This document shows, piece by piece, positions 1 to 8,839 of a DNA stretch of 64,000 nucleotides. The notes beneath the pieces are model-generated. The model had not been told where the DNA came from. It worked only from the letters and a program-made list of their open reading frames with translations, and searched no databases. The stretch covers positions 93,257-157,256 of the forward strand of contig NZ_KQ949098.1 in assembly GCF_001514305.1 (NCBI RefSeq), given 5' to 3'. Every line of letters starts with the position of its first letter. Within the stretch, counting starts at the first letter, position 1. The position numbers were made by a program, and so were the translations under genes. This DNA comes from Streptomyces dysideae (lineage in GTDB: Bacteria > Actinomycetota > Actinomycetes > Streptomycetales > Streptomycetaceae).

Positions 1-249
1 GCCCGCGATGCCGGCGAACCGCATGAACAGGTCCGAGAACGTCGTCCGCCACAGGAAGTCGGCCTCGCACATCCGGTCGGCCAGGTGCGAGTCCAGCCGG
101 GCGGTCACGCCTGTCACCCAGCCCTGCAGGCCCGGATGGTGCCCCGGTTCGGACAGTGCGTGCAGCGCCATGCCGAGCTCGGCCAGGGGCGAGGGCACGA
201 CGGCGACCCGCCACCGTCGCAGCCCCGCGATGTCGATGCTCACGCTCAT
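1..249 (-). CDS. ArsR-like transcriptional regulator, N-terminal part (runs off left edge)
   Basis: An open frame begins at ATG 249 on the minus strand and runs without a stop off the left end of the window (83 codons visible, N-terminus MSVSIDIAGLRRWRV). The pattern of a short beta-like start, then PSPLAELGMALHAL and a helical WVTGVTARLDSHL segment, resembles the N-terminal half of the actinobacterial ArsR-family regulators that carry a DUF5937-type domain before the winged helix. The DNA-binding part lies outside the window. It is co-directional with the aldo/keto reductase arm of the NRPS cluster and could be its regulator, but that is inference from position. The frame is strongly coding-like; the family name is moderately sure. 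Confidence 0.55.
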   Translation of the reverse strand, partial: MSVSIDIAGLRRWRVAVVPSPLAELGMALHALSEPGHHPGLQGWVTGVTARLDSHLADRMCEADFLWRTTFSDLFMRFAGIAG

Positions 250-300
250 GGGGCCGGTCCGGCGGACGGGCGCGCCTGGCCCCGCGTCTGCGACCTGATG

Positions 301-319
301 GACAGGCCTAGGACCTGTC
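301..319. promoter_or_regulatory. Near-perfect 19-bp palindrome upstream of ArsR-like gene
   Basis: GACAGGCCTAGGACCTGTC reads almost the same on both strands, with a single mismatched pair near the centre. It lies 52 bp upstream of the start of the ArsR-like gene, in the 127-bp gap to the aldo/keto reductase stop. Position and symmetry fit an operator for a dimeric regulator, perhaps autoregulation. There is no direct evidence for which protein binds it. Confidence 0.35.
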
Positions 320-376
320 TCGGAAGTGGCGCCTGCCGGACGCCGTGGGTGCTGTGCGGGACTTTCGAAACACCCC

Positions 377-1363
377 CTAGTTCACGCTGTCGAGCTTGGC
401 GCGCTGCTCCGAGGTCAGGTCGAGGTCGACGGCGGCCAGGCTGTCGTCGAGCTGTTCGACCGAGGACGCGCCGACCAGGGGCAGGATCGGGATGTCGCCG
501 CCGATCAGCCAGGACAGGACGACTTGGTTGACGCTCGTGCCGGTCTCCTCGGCCACCTCGCGCACCGCCTGGAGGCGGGTGGGTGTGCCCGCGTGCTCGA
601 AGCCCGGGCCCAGCGGCTTGTCGTCGCGCACGTACGCCCCGCTCAGCAGCGGAGAGTAGGCGACCTGGGCGAGGGACGGGTTGGCCCGTACGTAGCTGAG
701 CAGGTCCGCGCTGACCAGGCCCTGGTTGCCGTCGGGCGAGCGCAGGCTGGGGATGTCGGTGCGCTGGCGCAGGTAGCTGTGGTGGTGCTGGAGGACCTCG
801 TAGCCGGGCAGTCCGGCGGCCTTGGCGAGGTTGCGGGCGGCCTCCACCCGCCAGGCCCAGTGGTTGCTCGCGCCGAGCAGGCCGGCGACGCCGTCGGCCA
901 CGACCTCGGCGAAGCCGGTGACGGTCTCCTCCAGGGGGGTCTTCTCGTCCTGGATGTGCGCGTACAGGAGATGGATGCGCTCGATGCCGAGCCGTTCTCT
1001 GCTGCGTTCGGCGGATTCCCGGATCGTTTTGGCCGAAAGTCCCTCGACGTCGCGGCTGAAACCGGTCGCCGGGGCGTTCGGGCGGGCGCCGAGTTTTGTG
1101 GCGATGGTGATCTCGTCGCCGATGCCCCGGCTGCGGATCCAGCGGCCGAGCAGTTCCTCGCTTTCCCCGCCCTGCGTTCCGTTGACCCAGAACGCGTAGT
1201 TGTTGGACGTGTCGATGAAGGTGCCGCCCGCCTCGACGAAACGGTCGAGAATGGCGAAGGACGTCGCTTCGTCGGTCACCGTCCCGAAGAGCATGGAACC
1301 GAGGCTCAGAACACTCACCTCGCGGCGGGTGGCCGGGTTGCTGCCGATGACGCGGTATTTCAT
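377..1363 (-). CDS. Aldo/keto reductase
   Basis: The 328-residue protein has the size and pattern of the NADPH-dependent aldo/keto reductase (TIM-barrel) superfamily. The N-terminal strand leads to LSLGSMLFG; the catalytic Asp and Tyr lie in FIDTSNNYAFW near residues 50-58, a Lys follows in IATKLGA, and the conserved His region is LLYAHIQDEKTPLEE. The C-terminal cofactor-binding part (PLVGASSVEQLDDSL) is present. The start ATG is preceded by a good AGAGGA ribosome site. It is the last gene of the leftward P450-thioesterase-AKR operon, 51 bp after the thioesterase stop. It probably reduces a carbonyl in the NRPS/PKS product, perhaps the keto group left by the one-module PKS; the substrate is inferred only from context. 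Confidence 0.85.
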   Translation of the reverse strand: MKYRVIGSNPATRREVSVLSLGSMLFGTVTDEATSFAILDRFVEAGGTFIDTSNNYAFWVNGTQGGESEELLGRWIRSRGIGDEITIATKLGARPNAPATGFSRDVEGLSAKTIRESAERSRERLGIERIHLLYAHIQDEKTPLEETVTGFAEVVADGVAGLLGASNHWAWRVEAARNLAKAAGLPGYEVLQHHHSYLRQRTDIPSLRSPDGNQGLVSADLLSYVRANPSLAQVAYSPLLSGAYVRDDKPLGPGFEHAGTPTRLQAVREVAEETGTSVNQVVLSWLIGGDIPILPLVGASSVEQLDDSLAAVDLDLTSEQRAKLDSVN

Positions 1364-1414
1364 GCGGGGTCCTCTTCAGGGCTTCGGGACTTCATGAGAC
1401 GGAGGCCGGAATCG

Positions 1415-2203
1415 TTAATTCCGGGTGAACAGTTCATGCTCGCCTGTTGTGTCGAGAGCCGTGGCGATGGTCTCCACAATGGCATCGATATGCGGTACGA
1501 GAAAGAAGTGGCCTCCGTCGAGTACATGGAGACGGAACCCCTCCGTCGTGTGGTCGGCCCAGGCCTGTGCCATGGGGGCGTCGACGCGCGGGTCGACGTC
1601 CCCGATGAACGCGGTGACGGGACAGTCGAGCGGGGGCACACCCCGGTAGCGGTAGGTCTCCGTGGCGACGTAGTCGCTGCGCACCGCGGGCAGGATCGCC
1701 GCGAGCAGCTCGGGGTTGTCCAGCATCCGGGGGTCGGTGCCGCCCAGGAGCTTCATGTCGGCGATCAGCTTCTCGTCGCTCGCCAGGTGCACCGAGCCGG
1801 GCGCGGGCACCGAGGGGGCACGCCGGCCGGACACGAACAGGGCGCTCGGGCGAGCCCCGGCGGCGTGCAGCCGGCTGCCCACCTCGAAGGCGAGGGTGGC
1901 CCCCATGCTGTGCCCGAACAGGGCGAACGGCTCCTCGGCCCACTCGGTGAGTTCGGCGGCGACGGTGTCGGCCAGCTCGTGCAGGTCCTCGACGCAGGGC
2001 TCGTGGAACCGCTCCTGGCGCCCCGGGTACTGCACGACCAGCACCTCGGCCCGCGGCGCGAGCCGGGCCGAGAACGGGTGGAAGAACGAGGCGTTGCCGC
2101 CGGCGTGCGGGAAGACGAACAGCCGTACCGCACCGGGTTCGGCGGTGTGGAAGCGGCGCAGCCACCGGCTGGACGGGGCGCTGCCGGCCCTTGCCCCGGT
2201 CAC
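1415..2203 (-). CDS. Type II thioesterase (alpha/beta hydrolase)
   Basis: This 262-residue protein belongs to the type II thioesterase family that services NRPS and PKS carrier domains by hydrolysing stalled or wrong acyl groups. It shows the typical early LFVFPHAGGNASFFHPF segment, VVQYPGRQERF, the nucleophile elbow GHSMGA near residue 95, and a late catalytic His in the DGGHFFL segment. The start is GTG at 2203, which overlaps the P450 stop as GTGA and implies translational coupling. The cluster has a second type II thioesterase at 16603, which is unusual for such a small assembly line. One of the two might act as an aminoacyl shuttle rather than an editor; both keep the Ser nucleophile. 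Confidence 0.88.
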   Translation of the reverse strand: MTGARAGSAPSSRWLRRFHTAEPGAVRLFVFPHAGGNASFFHPFSARLAPRAEVLVVQYPGRQERFHEPCVEDLHELADTVAAELTEWAEEPFALFGHSMGATLAFEVGSRLHAAGARPSALFVSGRRAPSVPAPGSVHLASDEKLIADMKLLGGTDPRMLDNPELLAAILPAVRSDYVATETYRYRGVPPLDCPVTAFIGDVDPRVDAPMAQAWADHTTEGFRLHVLDGGHFFLVPHIDAIVETIATALDTTGEHELFTRN

Positions 2204-3477
2204 CCGGCCTGGCCCGCGCCGCTGCGCGGCCGGGCGGTGATGGGCACGTGCTTCCAGCCGGAGACGAAGTTCGAGGCGAGGCGTTCCGGCTTGCCGGCCG
2301 GCTGGAAGTCCTCGAAACGGGTGAGGAGTTCCTCGAACAGGATGCGCAGGGTGACCCGGGCCACGCTGTGCCCGACGCAGTAGTGCGGGCCGATGCCGAA
2401 GGCCACGTGCTTGTTGGGCCTGCGGCGGATGTCGAAGGTCCGTGCGTCGGGGAAGACGGCCTCGTCGCGGTTGGCCGATCCGAGCCAGACGACCACCGCG
2501 TCACCCGCGCTGACCTTGGTGTTCCTGACCTCCACGTCCCTGGTCGCGTAGCGCAGGAAGTGGTTGACGGGCGAGGCCCAGCGCAGTGCCTCCTCGGTGG
2601 CCGAGGTGGTGAGTTCCGGGTGCGCGGCCCAGTCCTCGAGGATGCCCTTGCCGATGAACTCCGCCATCACGTAGTTGGGGGAGTGCGGGGTGGTGACGTT
2701 GGCGCCGAGCAGCAGGCTGTAGCAGTTCGCCACGATCTCGCCGGGGTCCATGCGGCGGCCCTCGAACTCGGTGGAGATCAGCACGCTGAGCAGGTCGTCG
2801 CCGAGGTTGGCGCGGCGGAAGCGCATCAGGTCCTGGAAGTACGCGAAGAGGTCGCGGTGGGCCCGCGCCAGGGTGGCCGCCTTGCCGCCCGGGTCCTGGT
2901 ATTCGGGGTCGTCCGCGGCGATGCAGATGGTCGTCAGCCGGCTGAGCCAGGGCCAGTCCGTCTCGGGCAGACCCATCATCGTGCCGGTCACGGACATCGG
3001 CATCGCCAGCATCGCCTCGGCGAAGTCGAACACACCGCCGTCGCCCAGCGGGGCGATCAGGTCGACGACCAGCGCTCTGATCATGTCCTTCTGCCGCTCC
3101 ACGGCCTTCACCGCGAGGGCCTTTTTCAGGCGTGTCTGCATTTCGGTGTGGCGCGGCGGGTCGGTGACGGCGATCTGCTTGCCGCCGGCCGGGTCGTCGG
3201 TGCCGAGGAGGTCGAGCATGGTGCCGCGCTCCGAGGTGAAGGTCCCGGTGTCGCGTAGGACGCGCTCGGCGTCGTCGAATCCGACGATGTTCCAGAAGCC
3301 GCGTCTTTCGTCGACTTCCTGGCGTGTCAGGGTCTCCTGGGCCCGCATCCACCGCCATACGGCGTGTGCGTCGCCGCCGCTGTACAGCCAGGGGTCGACC
3401 AGATCGGTTGCCGCCCCCTGGTGCACGGGACATCCGGAAGTCGCTGCGTCGGGTGTGGCGGCGTCATGGACTTTCAA
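2200..3477 (-). CDS. Cytochrome P450 with atypical I-helix
   Basis: A bacterial class I P450 of 425 residues. The heme loop FGIGPHYCVGH places the Cys ligand near residue 365, the K-helix ExxR motif is present as EALR, and the meander SANRDEAVFPDARTFD is intact. The I-helix reads LLLGANVTTPHS, so the usual acidic residue before the Thr is Val. I recall GxxVTT-type I-helices from some carrier-protein-dependent P450s, but could not check this. The start chosen is TTG at 3477 because GAAAGGA lies 8 bases upstream and the protein then begins just before the normal P450 N-terminus; the frame is open for 111 more codons upstream without family similarity. It is the first gene of the leftward arm, divergent from the NRPS genes, and probably hydroxylates a PCP-bound amino acid or the released product. 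Confidence 0.88.
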   Translation of the reverse strand: MKVHDAATPDAATSGCPVHQGAATDLVDPWLYSGGDAHAVWRWMRAQETLTRQEVDERRGFWNIVGFDDAERVLRDTGTFTSERGTMLDLLGTDDPAGGKQIAVTDPPRHTEMQTRLKKALAVKAVERQKDMIRALVVDLIAPLGDGGVFDFAEAMLAMPMSVTGTMMGLPETDWPWLSRLTTICIAADDPEYQDPGGKAATLARAHRDLFAYFQDLMRFRRANLGDDLLSVLISTEFEGRRMDPGEIVANCYSLLLGANVTTPHSPNYVMAEFIGKGILEDWAAHPELTTSATEEALRWASPVNHFLRYATRDVEVRNTKVSAGDAVVVWLGSANRDEAVFPDARTFDIRRRPNKHVAFGIGPHYCVGHSVARVTLRILFEELLTRFEDFQPAGKPERLASNFVSGWKHVPITARPRSGAGQAG

Positions 3478-3647
3478 GGCGGTTGTCCTTTCGTCCGGGA
3501 GGATGCCGCGAGACAACGTACACGAGCATGCAAGGAAATCGGACATGTTCCGGGAGATAAACGGTTTTACGTCATGTGGCCAAAAAGCGCCGCCTGAGTG
3601 TTGATTGGCAGGTCCGCGGGGTGGGGCGCGCCCGGAAAAGAAAACCC

Positions 3648-3677
3648 TTGACATGCACACCGGCGACTGCCTACCGT
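3648..3677 (+). promoter_or_regulatory. Candidate promoter of the rightward NRPS/PKS operon
   Basis: TTGACA at 3648-3653 and TACCGT at 3672-3677 are separated by 18 bp, a good match to a vegetative (HrdB-type) promoter, about 120 bp upstream of the first NRPS gene. The divergent 320-bp gap (3478-3797) also holds two copies of TTGATTGGC, at 3601 and 3711, placed 110 bp apart around this promoter. No clear promoter was seen for the leftward P450 operon. Confidence 0.5.
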
Positions 3678-3797
3678 AATTCAGCCATCGGCCGTGGCGG
3701 CTGTCCCGCCTTGATTGGCTTTCTGTCTCGTCACCTGAACTCGTGATTCCGGTTGGCGATTTCTTTGTTCGCATGAGTTTCGGGGGGATCTCTCGCG

Positions 3798-5417
3798 TTG
3801 TCCGATTCATTATTGGAAGAGCCGGAAGAACCTCTTTGGTACCCGGCCACCCGGATGCAGCAGGGCCTGTGGGTCCTCGATCGTGACGAACTGCAGAGGC
3901 CGACCCAACTCGTCCCGTCCGTTGTCGAGTTCACCGGCGACGTGGACCACGGACAGCTGGTCGAGGCCGCCCGGGTGACCATCGCCCGGCACCCTTCGCT
4001 GCGGGCCCGCTTCCGTTTCAACCCCAAGCGCCGACGGGTCGAGTACGCCACCCACCAGGAACCCGGCAGAGCCGTACTCCGTGACGCCGAGGCCGAAGGG
4101 CTCCGCGAGGCCGAGGTCGACGCGCTCGTGCGGAAGCTCTGCAGCACCCCGTTCGACCTGGCCGTCGACGCGCCCGCCCGGGCCGTCGTGTTCCGGCTCG
4201 ATGCCCGGCGCACCCTGCTGGTGCTGGTCTCGCACCACATCGTGGTCGACGGCCTGTCGCGCACGATGCTCCTGGAGGAGATCTTCGCCGTCTACCGGGC
4301 CGGGCTCGCCGGCACCCGGCCCGAGCTGAGCGATCCGCCGCATCCCGCCTCGGTCGTCGCCGACCGCTCGCCCGAGGAGGTGGCCGCCCAGGTCGCCGAG
4401 GTCGTCGAGCGGCTGCGCGGCGCCCCTCTCGACGTGGCCCTGCCCTTCGAGCGCGGTGCCGGTGACGACCTGGAGGCCGCCCGGCTCGGCGCCACCGTCA
4501 CCACCCGGCTCGACGCGGAGCGCACCGCGAAGGCCCTGTCGGTCGCCTCCGAGGAGGGCTGTACGACGTTCATGCTCGGCGTCGCCCTGCTCGCCGGCAC
4601 GCTGTCCCGCGGCAGCGGACAGCGGGACTTCCTCATCGCCTTCGCCTGGCCGGGCCGCGACCATCCGGACGCCGGCGACGTCATCGGCATGTTCATCACC
4701 ACCGTGGTGCTGCGTGTCTCCCTGGAGCCGGACACCAGCTGGCGGGAACTTCTGCGCAACGCCCGGATCGCGAGCATGGAGGCGTTCATGGACGCCGACG
4801 TGCCGCTGGACGCGCTCGCCGCCGAGCTCAACCCCGACCGGACCAGGCTCTGGCCGCCCCTCACCCCGGTCCTGCTCAACCTCGACGACGCACCGCACAC
4901 CCCGGCCCTCGCCCCGGGCGTCACCGGCCGGCTGCGCCCGCTCGACCCCCTCTACGTCAAGTACGACCTCGCGGCGTTCGTCAGAGTCGCCGACGCCGCG
5001 GAGGGCCGGCAACTGGAGCTGTCCCTGGACTATCCGACGGACGCCACCGACCACTCCGCCGTGTCCGCCTTCCTGACGGATCTGCGGCACAGCGCCGCGG
5101 ACCTTGCCACTTCACCGGAGGAACCCGTGCTGGAACAGCCCGTCGAGACGATCAACCTGGACGACCCCGAGGAGCGGCTCTCCCTCGTGCGGTCCATCTG
5201 GTGCGAGGTCCTCGGCATCGACGCCGGCGATGCCGCCGATGCCATCGACGACGACGTCAGCTTCTTCGAGGCCGGCGGCGACTCGCTGCTCCTCGTGGTC
5301 CTGGTGGAGCGCCTCAGCCAGGCCTCTGGGCGGACCCTGCGCACCATGGACCTGTTCCGCTCCGCCACCGTCAGCGGCCAGGCCGATCTCCTCGCGAAGC
5401 CCGCCGAGGCGGTCTGA
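3798..5417 (+). CDS. NRPS protein: condensation domain plus carrier (C-PCP), no adenylation domain
   Basis: The 539-residue protein starts with a full condensation domain (residues about 10-430). TRMQQGLWVLDRDE is the first core motif and SHHIVVDGLS carries the intact HHxxxDG catalytic motif near residue 145. A peptidyl carrier domain follows, with FFEAGGDSLLL (phosphopantetheine Ser near residue 496). There is no A domain, so the carrier must be charged in trans. The start is TTG at 3798 with a GGGGGGA ribosome site about 9 bases upstream. Codon 5 is TTA, the rarest Streptomyces codon, so translation should depend on the bldA leucyl-tRNA. The stop overlaps the next start (TGATG). It is the first gene of the rightward operon and probably the first condensing module. 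Confidence 0.9.
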   Translation: MSDSLLEEPEEPLWYPATRMQQGLWVLDRDELQRPTQLVPSVVEFTGDVDHGQLVEAARVTIARHPSLRARFRFNPKRRRVEYATHQEPGRAVLRDAEAEGLREAEVDALVRKLCSTPFDLAVDAPARAVVFRLDARRTLLVLVSHHIVVDGLSRTMLLEEIFAVYRAGLAGTRPELSDPPHPASVVADRSPEEVAAQVAEVVERLRGAPLDVALPFERGAGDDLEAARLGATVTTRLDAERTAKALSVASEEGCTTFMLGVALLAGTLSRGSGQRDFLIAFAWPGRDHPDAGDVIGMFITTVVLRVSLEPDTSWRELLRNARIASMEAFMDADVPLDALAAELNPDRTRLWPPLTPVLLNLDDAPHTPALAPGVTGRLRPLDPLYVKYDLAAFVRVADAAEGRQLELSLDYPTDATDHSAVSAFLTDLRHSAADLATSPEEPVLEQPVETINLDDPEERLSLVRSIWCEVLGIDAGDAADAIDDDVSFFEAGGDSLLLVVLVERLSQASGRTLRTMDLFRSATVSGQADLLAKPAEAV

Positions 5418-8400
5418 TGGCGCCGACTCGCGAAGCGCTGGCCGTCTCCGTCCTCGGCGACGGGGTGGACCCGGTGAGCTTCGCCACGGAGACGTTCCTC
5501 TCCCTCGGCGGTGACTCGCTGCGGGCCATGCGCCTGGCCGCCCAGGCCCAGGAGCAGCTCGGCCTGCGCATCCCCGTGAGCGAGCTGCTCGGCGGCCGGC
5601 CGCTCGCCGAGGTGCTCGCCGGGGCGTGGGCCGAACGGACCGTCGAGGCGACCGTGGGGGCCGGCTCCCGCGACGACATCGCCCTGACGCCCGTCCAGCG
5701 CGGCATGTGGCTCATCGAGCGGGTCGTCGGCGGATCGCCGTACAACCTCGTCTTCACCTGTCACGCCGAGGACGGCGGCCGGATCGACCGCGGCGCCCTC
5801 GCCAAGGCGCTCGCCGAGACCGCGGCCCGCCACGAAGGGCTGCGCACCGTCTTCCGGGAGAGCTCGCGCGAGGGCGAGGACGATGTCGTACCGGACGTAC
5901 TGGCGGCCCACACACCGCAGTTGACGGAGATCGTGCACGAGGGGCCCGTCGAGGACTTCACGGCGTTCGTGCGCCGCGAGGGCGCCGAGCAGGGCCGCCG
6001 CCCCTTCGACCTGTCGGCCGCGCCCGCCTGGCGCCTGCTGCACTTCTCGCACCCGCAGGGCCGCGACGCCGTCGTCCTGGCCGCGCACCACATGGTGCTC
6101 GACGGCTGGGCGGTCGGGCTGCTGCTGCGCGAGCTGTTCGCCCGGTACGCCGCGCTCACCGGTACCGGCCCCGAACCGCTCACCGAACCCCCGGTCCCGC
6201 TACGTGCCCTGAGCGACCGTCAGGAAGCACAGCACGCAGGAGGCGTGTGGGATACCCAGGCCGAGTTCTGGAAGAGCCACCTCGCCGGTGCGTCCACGAC
6301 CCTGGAACTCCCCGCCGACCGGCAGCGCCCCGCCCTGCAGGACGCCTCGGGCGAGCGCACCGGCCTCGACCTCGGGCCCGCCGTGTCCGCCGCCGTCACC
6401 GAGCGGGCCCGCACGCTCGGCGTCACGCCGTACGCCTTTCTGCTCGGCGCGTTCGGTCTGGCCCTCGGCCGCCGTACCGGGGCCCGCAGCCTGCTCGTCG
6501 GTGTGCCGCTGCTCGGGCGGCAGAGCAGCGACCTGGAGCGGCTGATCGCCGTCGCCGGCAACCTCGTACCGGTCCGCGTCGACCTCGACGACGAGGCGAG
6601 CCCCGCCGACTACCTGCGCTCCGTGCACGCCTCGCTCGCGCACAGCATCGACGCGGGCGACCTGCCCTTCGAGGAACTGGTCTCCCGGCTCGGCGCCGAA
6701 CGCAGCCTCGGCTGTCACCCGCTGGTCCAGGTCTGCTTCGGCATGCACGACCAGCTGGTGCCGCAGCACATCGACGCGGGCACCGCACGGCTGCGGGTCG
6801 AGGAAGGGCACGGCGGCGGCTCGCAGTTCGACCTGACCATGCTCATCGGGCACTCCGACCCGGCCTACGCGGGCCACGTCGAGTACGCCACCGCCGTGTG
6901 GACCGAGACCGAGGCCCGCTCCTTCGTCGCCGACTTCCTGGCCGGCGTCGCAGAACTGGCCACCGGTGCGGCGGAGCGCCTGGCGGACGTGCGCTGCATA
7001 TCCGCCGACGGCCACGCCCGGCTCGCCGAACTCAACGACACCCGCCGGGAGTTCCCCGACACCTCCCTCGACGCGCTGTTCCGCGCGGCCTCCGCCCGCA
7101 CCCCGGACGCCATCGCCGTACGCGACGAGTCCGCGCAGCTGACGTACGCCCAACTGGCCGACGCCGCCCGTGAACAGGCGCGGCTGTTGCGCGCGGCCGG
7201 GGTCCGCCCCGGGGACCGGGTGCTGGTCGGTGTCGAACGCTCGGTCGCCGAGGCCGTCGCCGTTCTGGGCGTGCTGGAGGCGGGCGCCGCGTACGTCGGC
7301 GTCGAGCAGAGCGCCACGGACGCCCAGCTGGCGAGGATCGTGGCCCGCGCCGAGCCGTCGGCCGCGCTCGTCGGACCGGCCGACGGCGAGGCCGCCGTCC
7401 GCTTCCGCGCCCTCGGCGCCGCACCGGTCGCGGTGTGGGAGCCCACCTGGCAGCCCGCCCCGGCCGCCGACGGCCACGACCTCGCACCTGAGGACCCCGC
7501 CCGGCTCGCCTACGTCGCCTTCACCTCCGGCTCCACCGGCGAGCCCAAGGGCGTAGCCGTACCGCACCGCGCCGTGATCCGGCTCGTCCACGAGGCGGGG
7601 TTCGTACGCCTCGGACCGGGCGAGCGGATGCTGCGCCTGTCCCCGCTGGCGTTCGACGCCTCGACCCTTGAGGTGTGGGGCGCCCTGCTCACCGGGACGA
7701 CCCTGGAGGTGCACCCGGCGGGCCTCGCCTCGCCCACCGAACTCGGCGCGTTCCTGCGCGAGCGCGAGATCACCGTGGCGTGGCTCACCGCGGGCCTGTT
7801 CCGGCTCGTGGAGGAGTTCGCGCCCGACTCCCTCGGTGGCCTGAAACAGCTGCTGACCGGCGGCGACGTGGTGCCGCACGAGCACACCGCCCGCGTGCTG
7901 GCCCGCCATCCCGGCCTCGTCGTCACCAACGGCTACGGCCCCACCGAGAACACCACCTTCACCACCACCCACTCGGTCTCCTCGCCCGACGAGGCCGACG
8001 GCCCGTTGCCCATCGGCCGGCCCGTGCCCGGCACCCGGGTGTACGTCCTCGACACGCACCGCAGACTGCTGCCGCCCGGCGCGGTCGGCGAGCTGTACGC
8101 GGCCGGAGCAGGCCTCGCCGACGGGTACCTCGGGGACCCGGACGAGACGGCACGCTCCTTCGGGGAGTTCTCGCCCGACGTGCCCGAGCGGCTCTACCGC
8201 ACCGGCGACGTCGTGCGCATCGACTCCCGTGGCCGGCTGACCTTCCTCGGCCGCGCCGACGACCAGGTCAAACTCCGCGGCTACCGGGTCGAACTCAGCG
8301 CCATCGGCGACGTACTGACCGGCCACCCCGCCGTCCAGGACGCCGTCGTCCAGGTCACCGAGGGGGACAGCGCCGACAAGCGGCTGGTCGCCGCGGTGGT

Positions 8401-8839
8401 GCCGGCGCCGGGCGCCGCCCTCGCCGCCACCGAACTGCGCGCCCTGCTCCAGCAGAAGCTGCCCGCCTACATGGTCCCCACCCTGTGGACGATCGTCGAC
8501 CGCATCCCCGTCACCGCCAACGGCAAGGTCGACCGCCGCGCCATCGCGGCCGGCGCCGTCCCCGCCGGGCAGGCCGAGCGGGCCGCGGCCGACCGCGGCG
8601 CGACCGCCACCGCGTACATCGTCGAGCTGTTCGCCGAGCTCACCGAGGCAGCCGAGACGGGGACGATCGACACAGACACCGACTTCTTCATGGTGGGCGG
8701 CAACTCCCTCGGGGCGGTGCGCCTCGTCCGCAAGGTGAAGGAGAAGCTCGGCGTGACCGTGCGGCTGCGCGACTTCCTGCTCTCCCCGACCCCGGCGGGC
8801 CTCAGGGCACTCGTCGAGAAGGAGGCCGGCGGCGCGTGA
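5417..8839 (+). CDS. NRPS protein PCP-C-A-PCP, A domain predicted for valine
   Basis: The 1140-residue protein begins at ATG 5417, overlapping the previous stop. Domains in order: a carrier (FLSLGGDSLRAM, residues 10-75); a condensation domain (85-500, HHMVLDG near 224); an adenylation domain (about 550-1035) with FTSGSTGEPKG near 700, GYGPTE and NGKVDR; and a second carrier (FFMVGGNSL, Ser near 1096). Aligning the A domain by eye to GrsA PheA gives pocket residues D-A-L-W-L-G-G-T-F, very close to the classic Val code D-A-F-W-I-G-G-T-F, so Val (or a similar branched residue) is predicted. An N-terminal carrier next to the C-terminal carrier of the upstream protein puts two carriers in tandem across a protein boundary. 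It ends in a GTGA overlap with the P450-like gene. Confidence 0.92.
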   Translation: MAPTREALAVSVLGDGVDPVSFATETFLSLGGDSLRAMRLAAQAQEQLGLRIPVSELLGGRPLAEVLAGAWAERTVEATVGAGSRDDIALTPVQRGMWLIERVVGGSPYNLVFTCHAEDGGRIDRGALAKALAETAARHEGLRTVFRESSREGEDDVVPDVLAAHTPQLTEIVHEGPVEDFTAFVRREGAEQGRRPFDLSAAPAWRLLHFSHPQGRDAVVLAAHHMVLDGWAVGLLLRELFARYAALTGTGPEPLTEPPVPLRALSDRQEAQHAGGVWDTQAEFWKSHLAGASTTLELPADRQRPALQDASGERTGLDLGPAVSAAVTERARTLGVTPYAFLLGAFGLALGRRTGARSLLVGVPLLGRQSSDLERLIAVAGNLVPVRVDLDDEASPADYLRSVHASLAHSIDAGDLPFEELVSRLGAERSLGCHPLVQVCFGMHDQLVPQHIDAGTARLRVEEGHGGGSQFDLTMLIGHSDPAYAGHVEYATAVWTETEARSFVADFLAGVAELATGAAERLADVRCISADGHARLAELNDTRREFPDTSLDALFRAASARTPDAIAVRDESAQLTYAQLADAAREQARLLRAAGVRPGDRVLVGVERSVAEAVAVLGVLEAGAAYVGVEQSATDAQLARIVARAEPSAALVGPADGEAAVRFRALGAAPVAVWEPTWQPAPAADGHDLAPEDPARLAYVAFTSGSTGEPKGVAVPHRAVIRLVHEAGFVRLGPGERMLRLSPLAFDASTLEVWGALLTGTTLEVHPAGLASPTELGAFLREREITVAWLTAGLFRLVEEFAPDSLGGLKQLLTGGDVVPHEHTARVLARHPGLVVTNGYGPTENTTFTTTHSVSSPDEADGPLPIGRPVPGTRVYVLDTHRRLLPPGAVGELYAAGAGLADGYLGDPDETARSFGEFSPDVPERLYRTGDVVRIDSRGRLTFLGRADDQVKLRGYRVELSAIGDVLTGHPAVQDAVVQVTEGDSADKRLVAAVVPAPGAALAATELRALLQQKLPAYMVPTLWTIVDRIPVTANGKVDRRAIAAGAVPAGQAERAAADRGATATAYIVELFAELTEAAETGTIDTDTDFFMVGGNSLGAVRLVRKVKEKLGVTVRLRDFLLSPTPAGLRALVEKEAGGA

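Noticed and set aside
326..2383. A 685-codon plus-strand frame over the aldo/keto reductase and thioesterase
   Set aside because: Composition is low-complexity Gly/Val/Arg, and the minus strand holds clear enzyme motifs with ribosome sites.
3477..3810. N-terminal extension of the first P450 to 3810
   Set aside because: The extra 111 codons are unlike P450 and cross the divergent promoter region; a well-placed ribosome site supports TTG 3477.
3773..3886. A 37-codon upstream ORF (ATG 3773) overlapping the first NRPS start
   Set aside because: No ribosome binding site and no conserved look; the GGGGGGA site serves the TTG at 3798.
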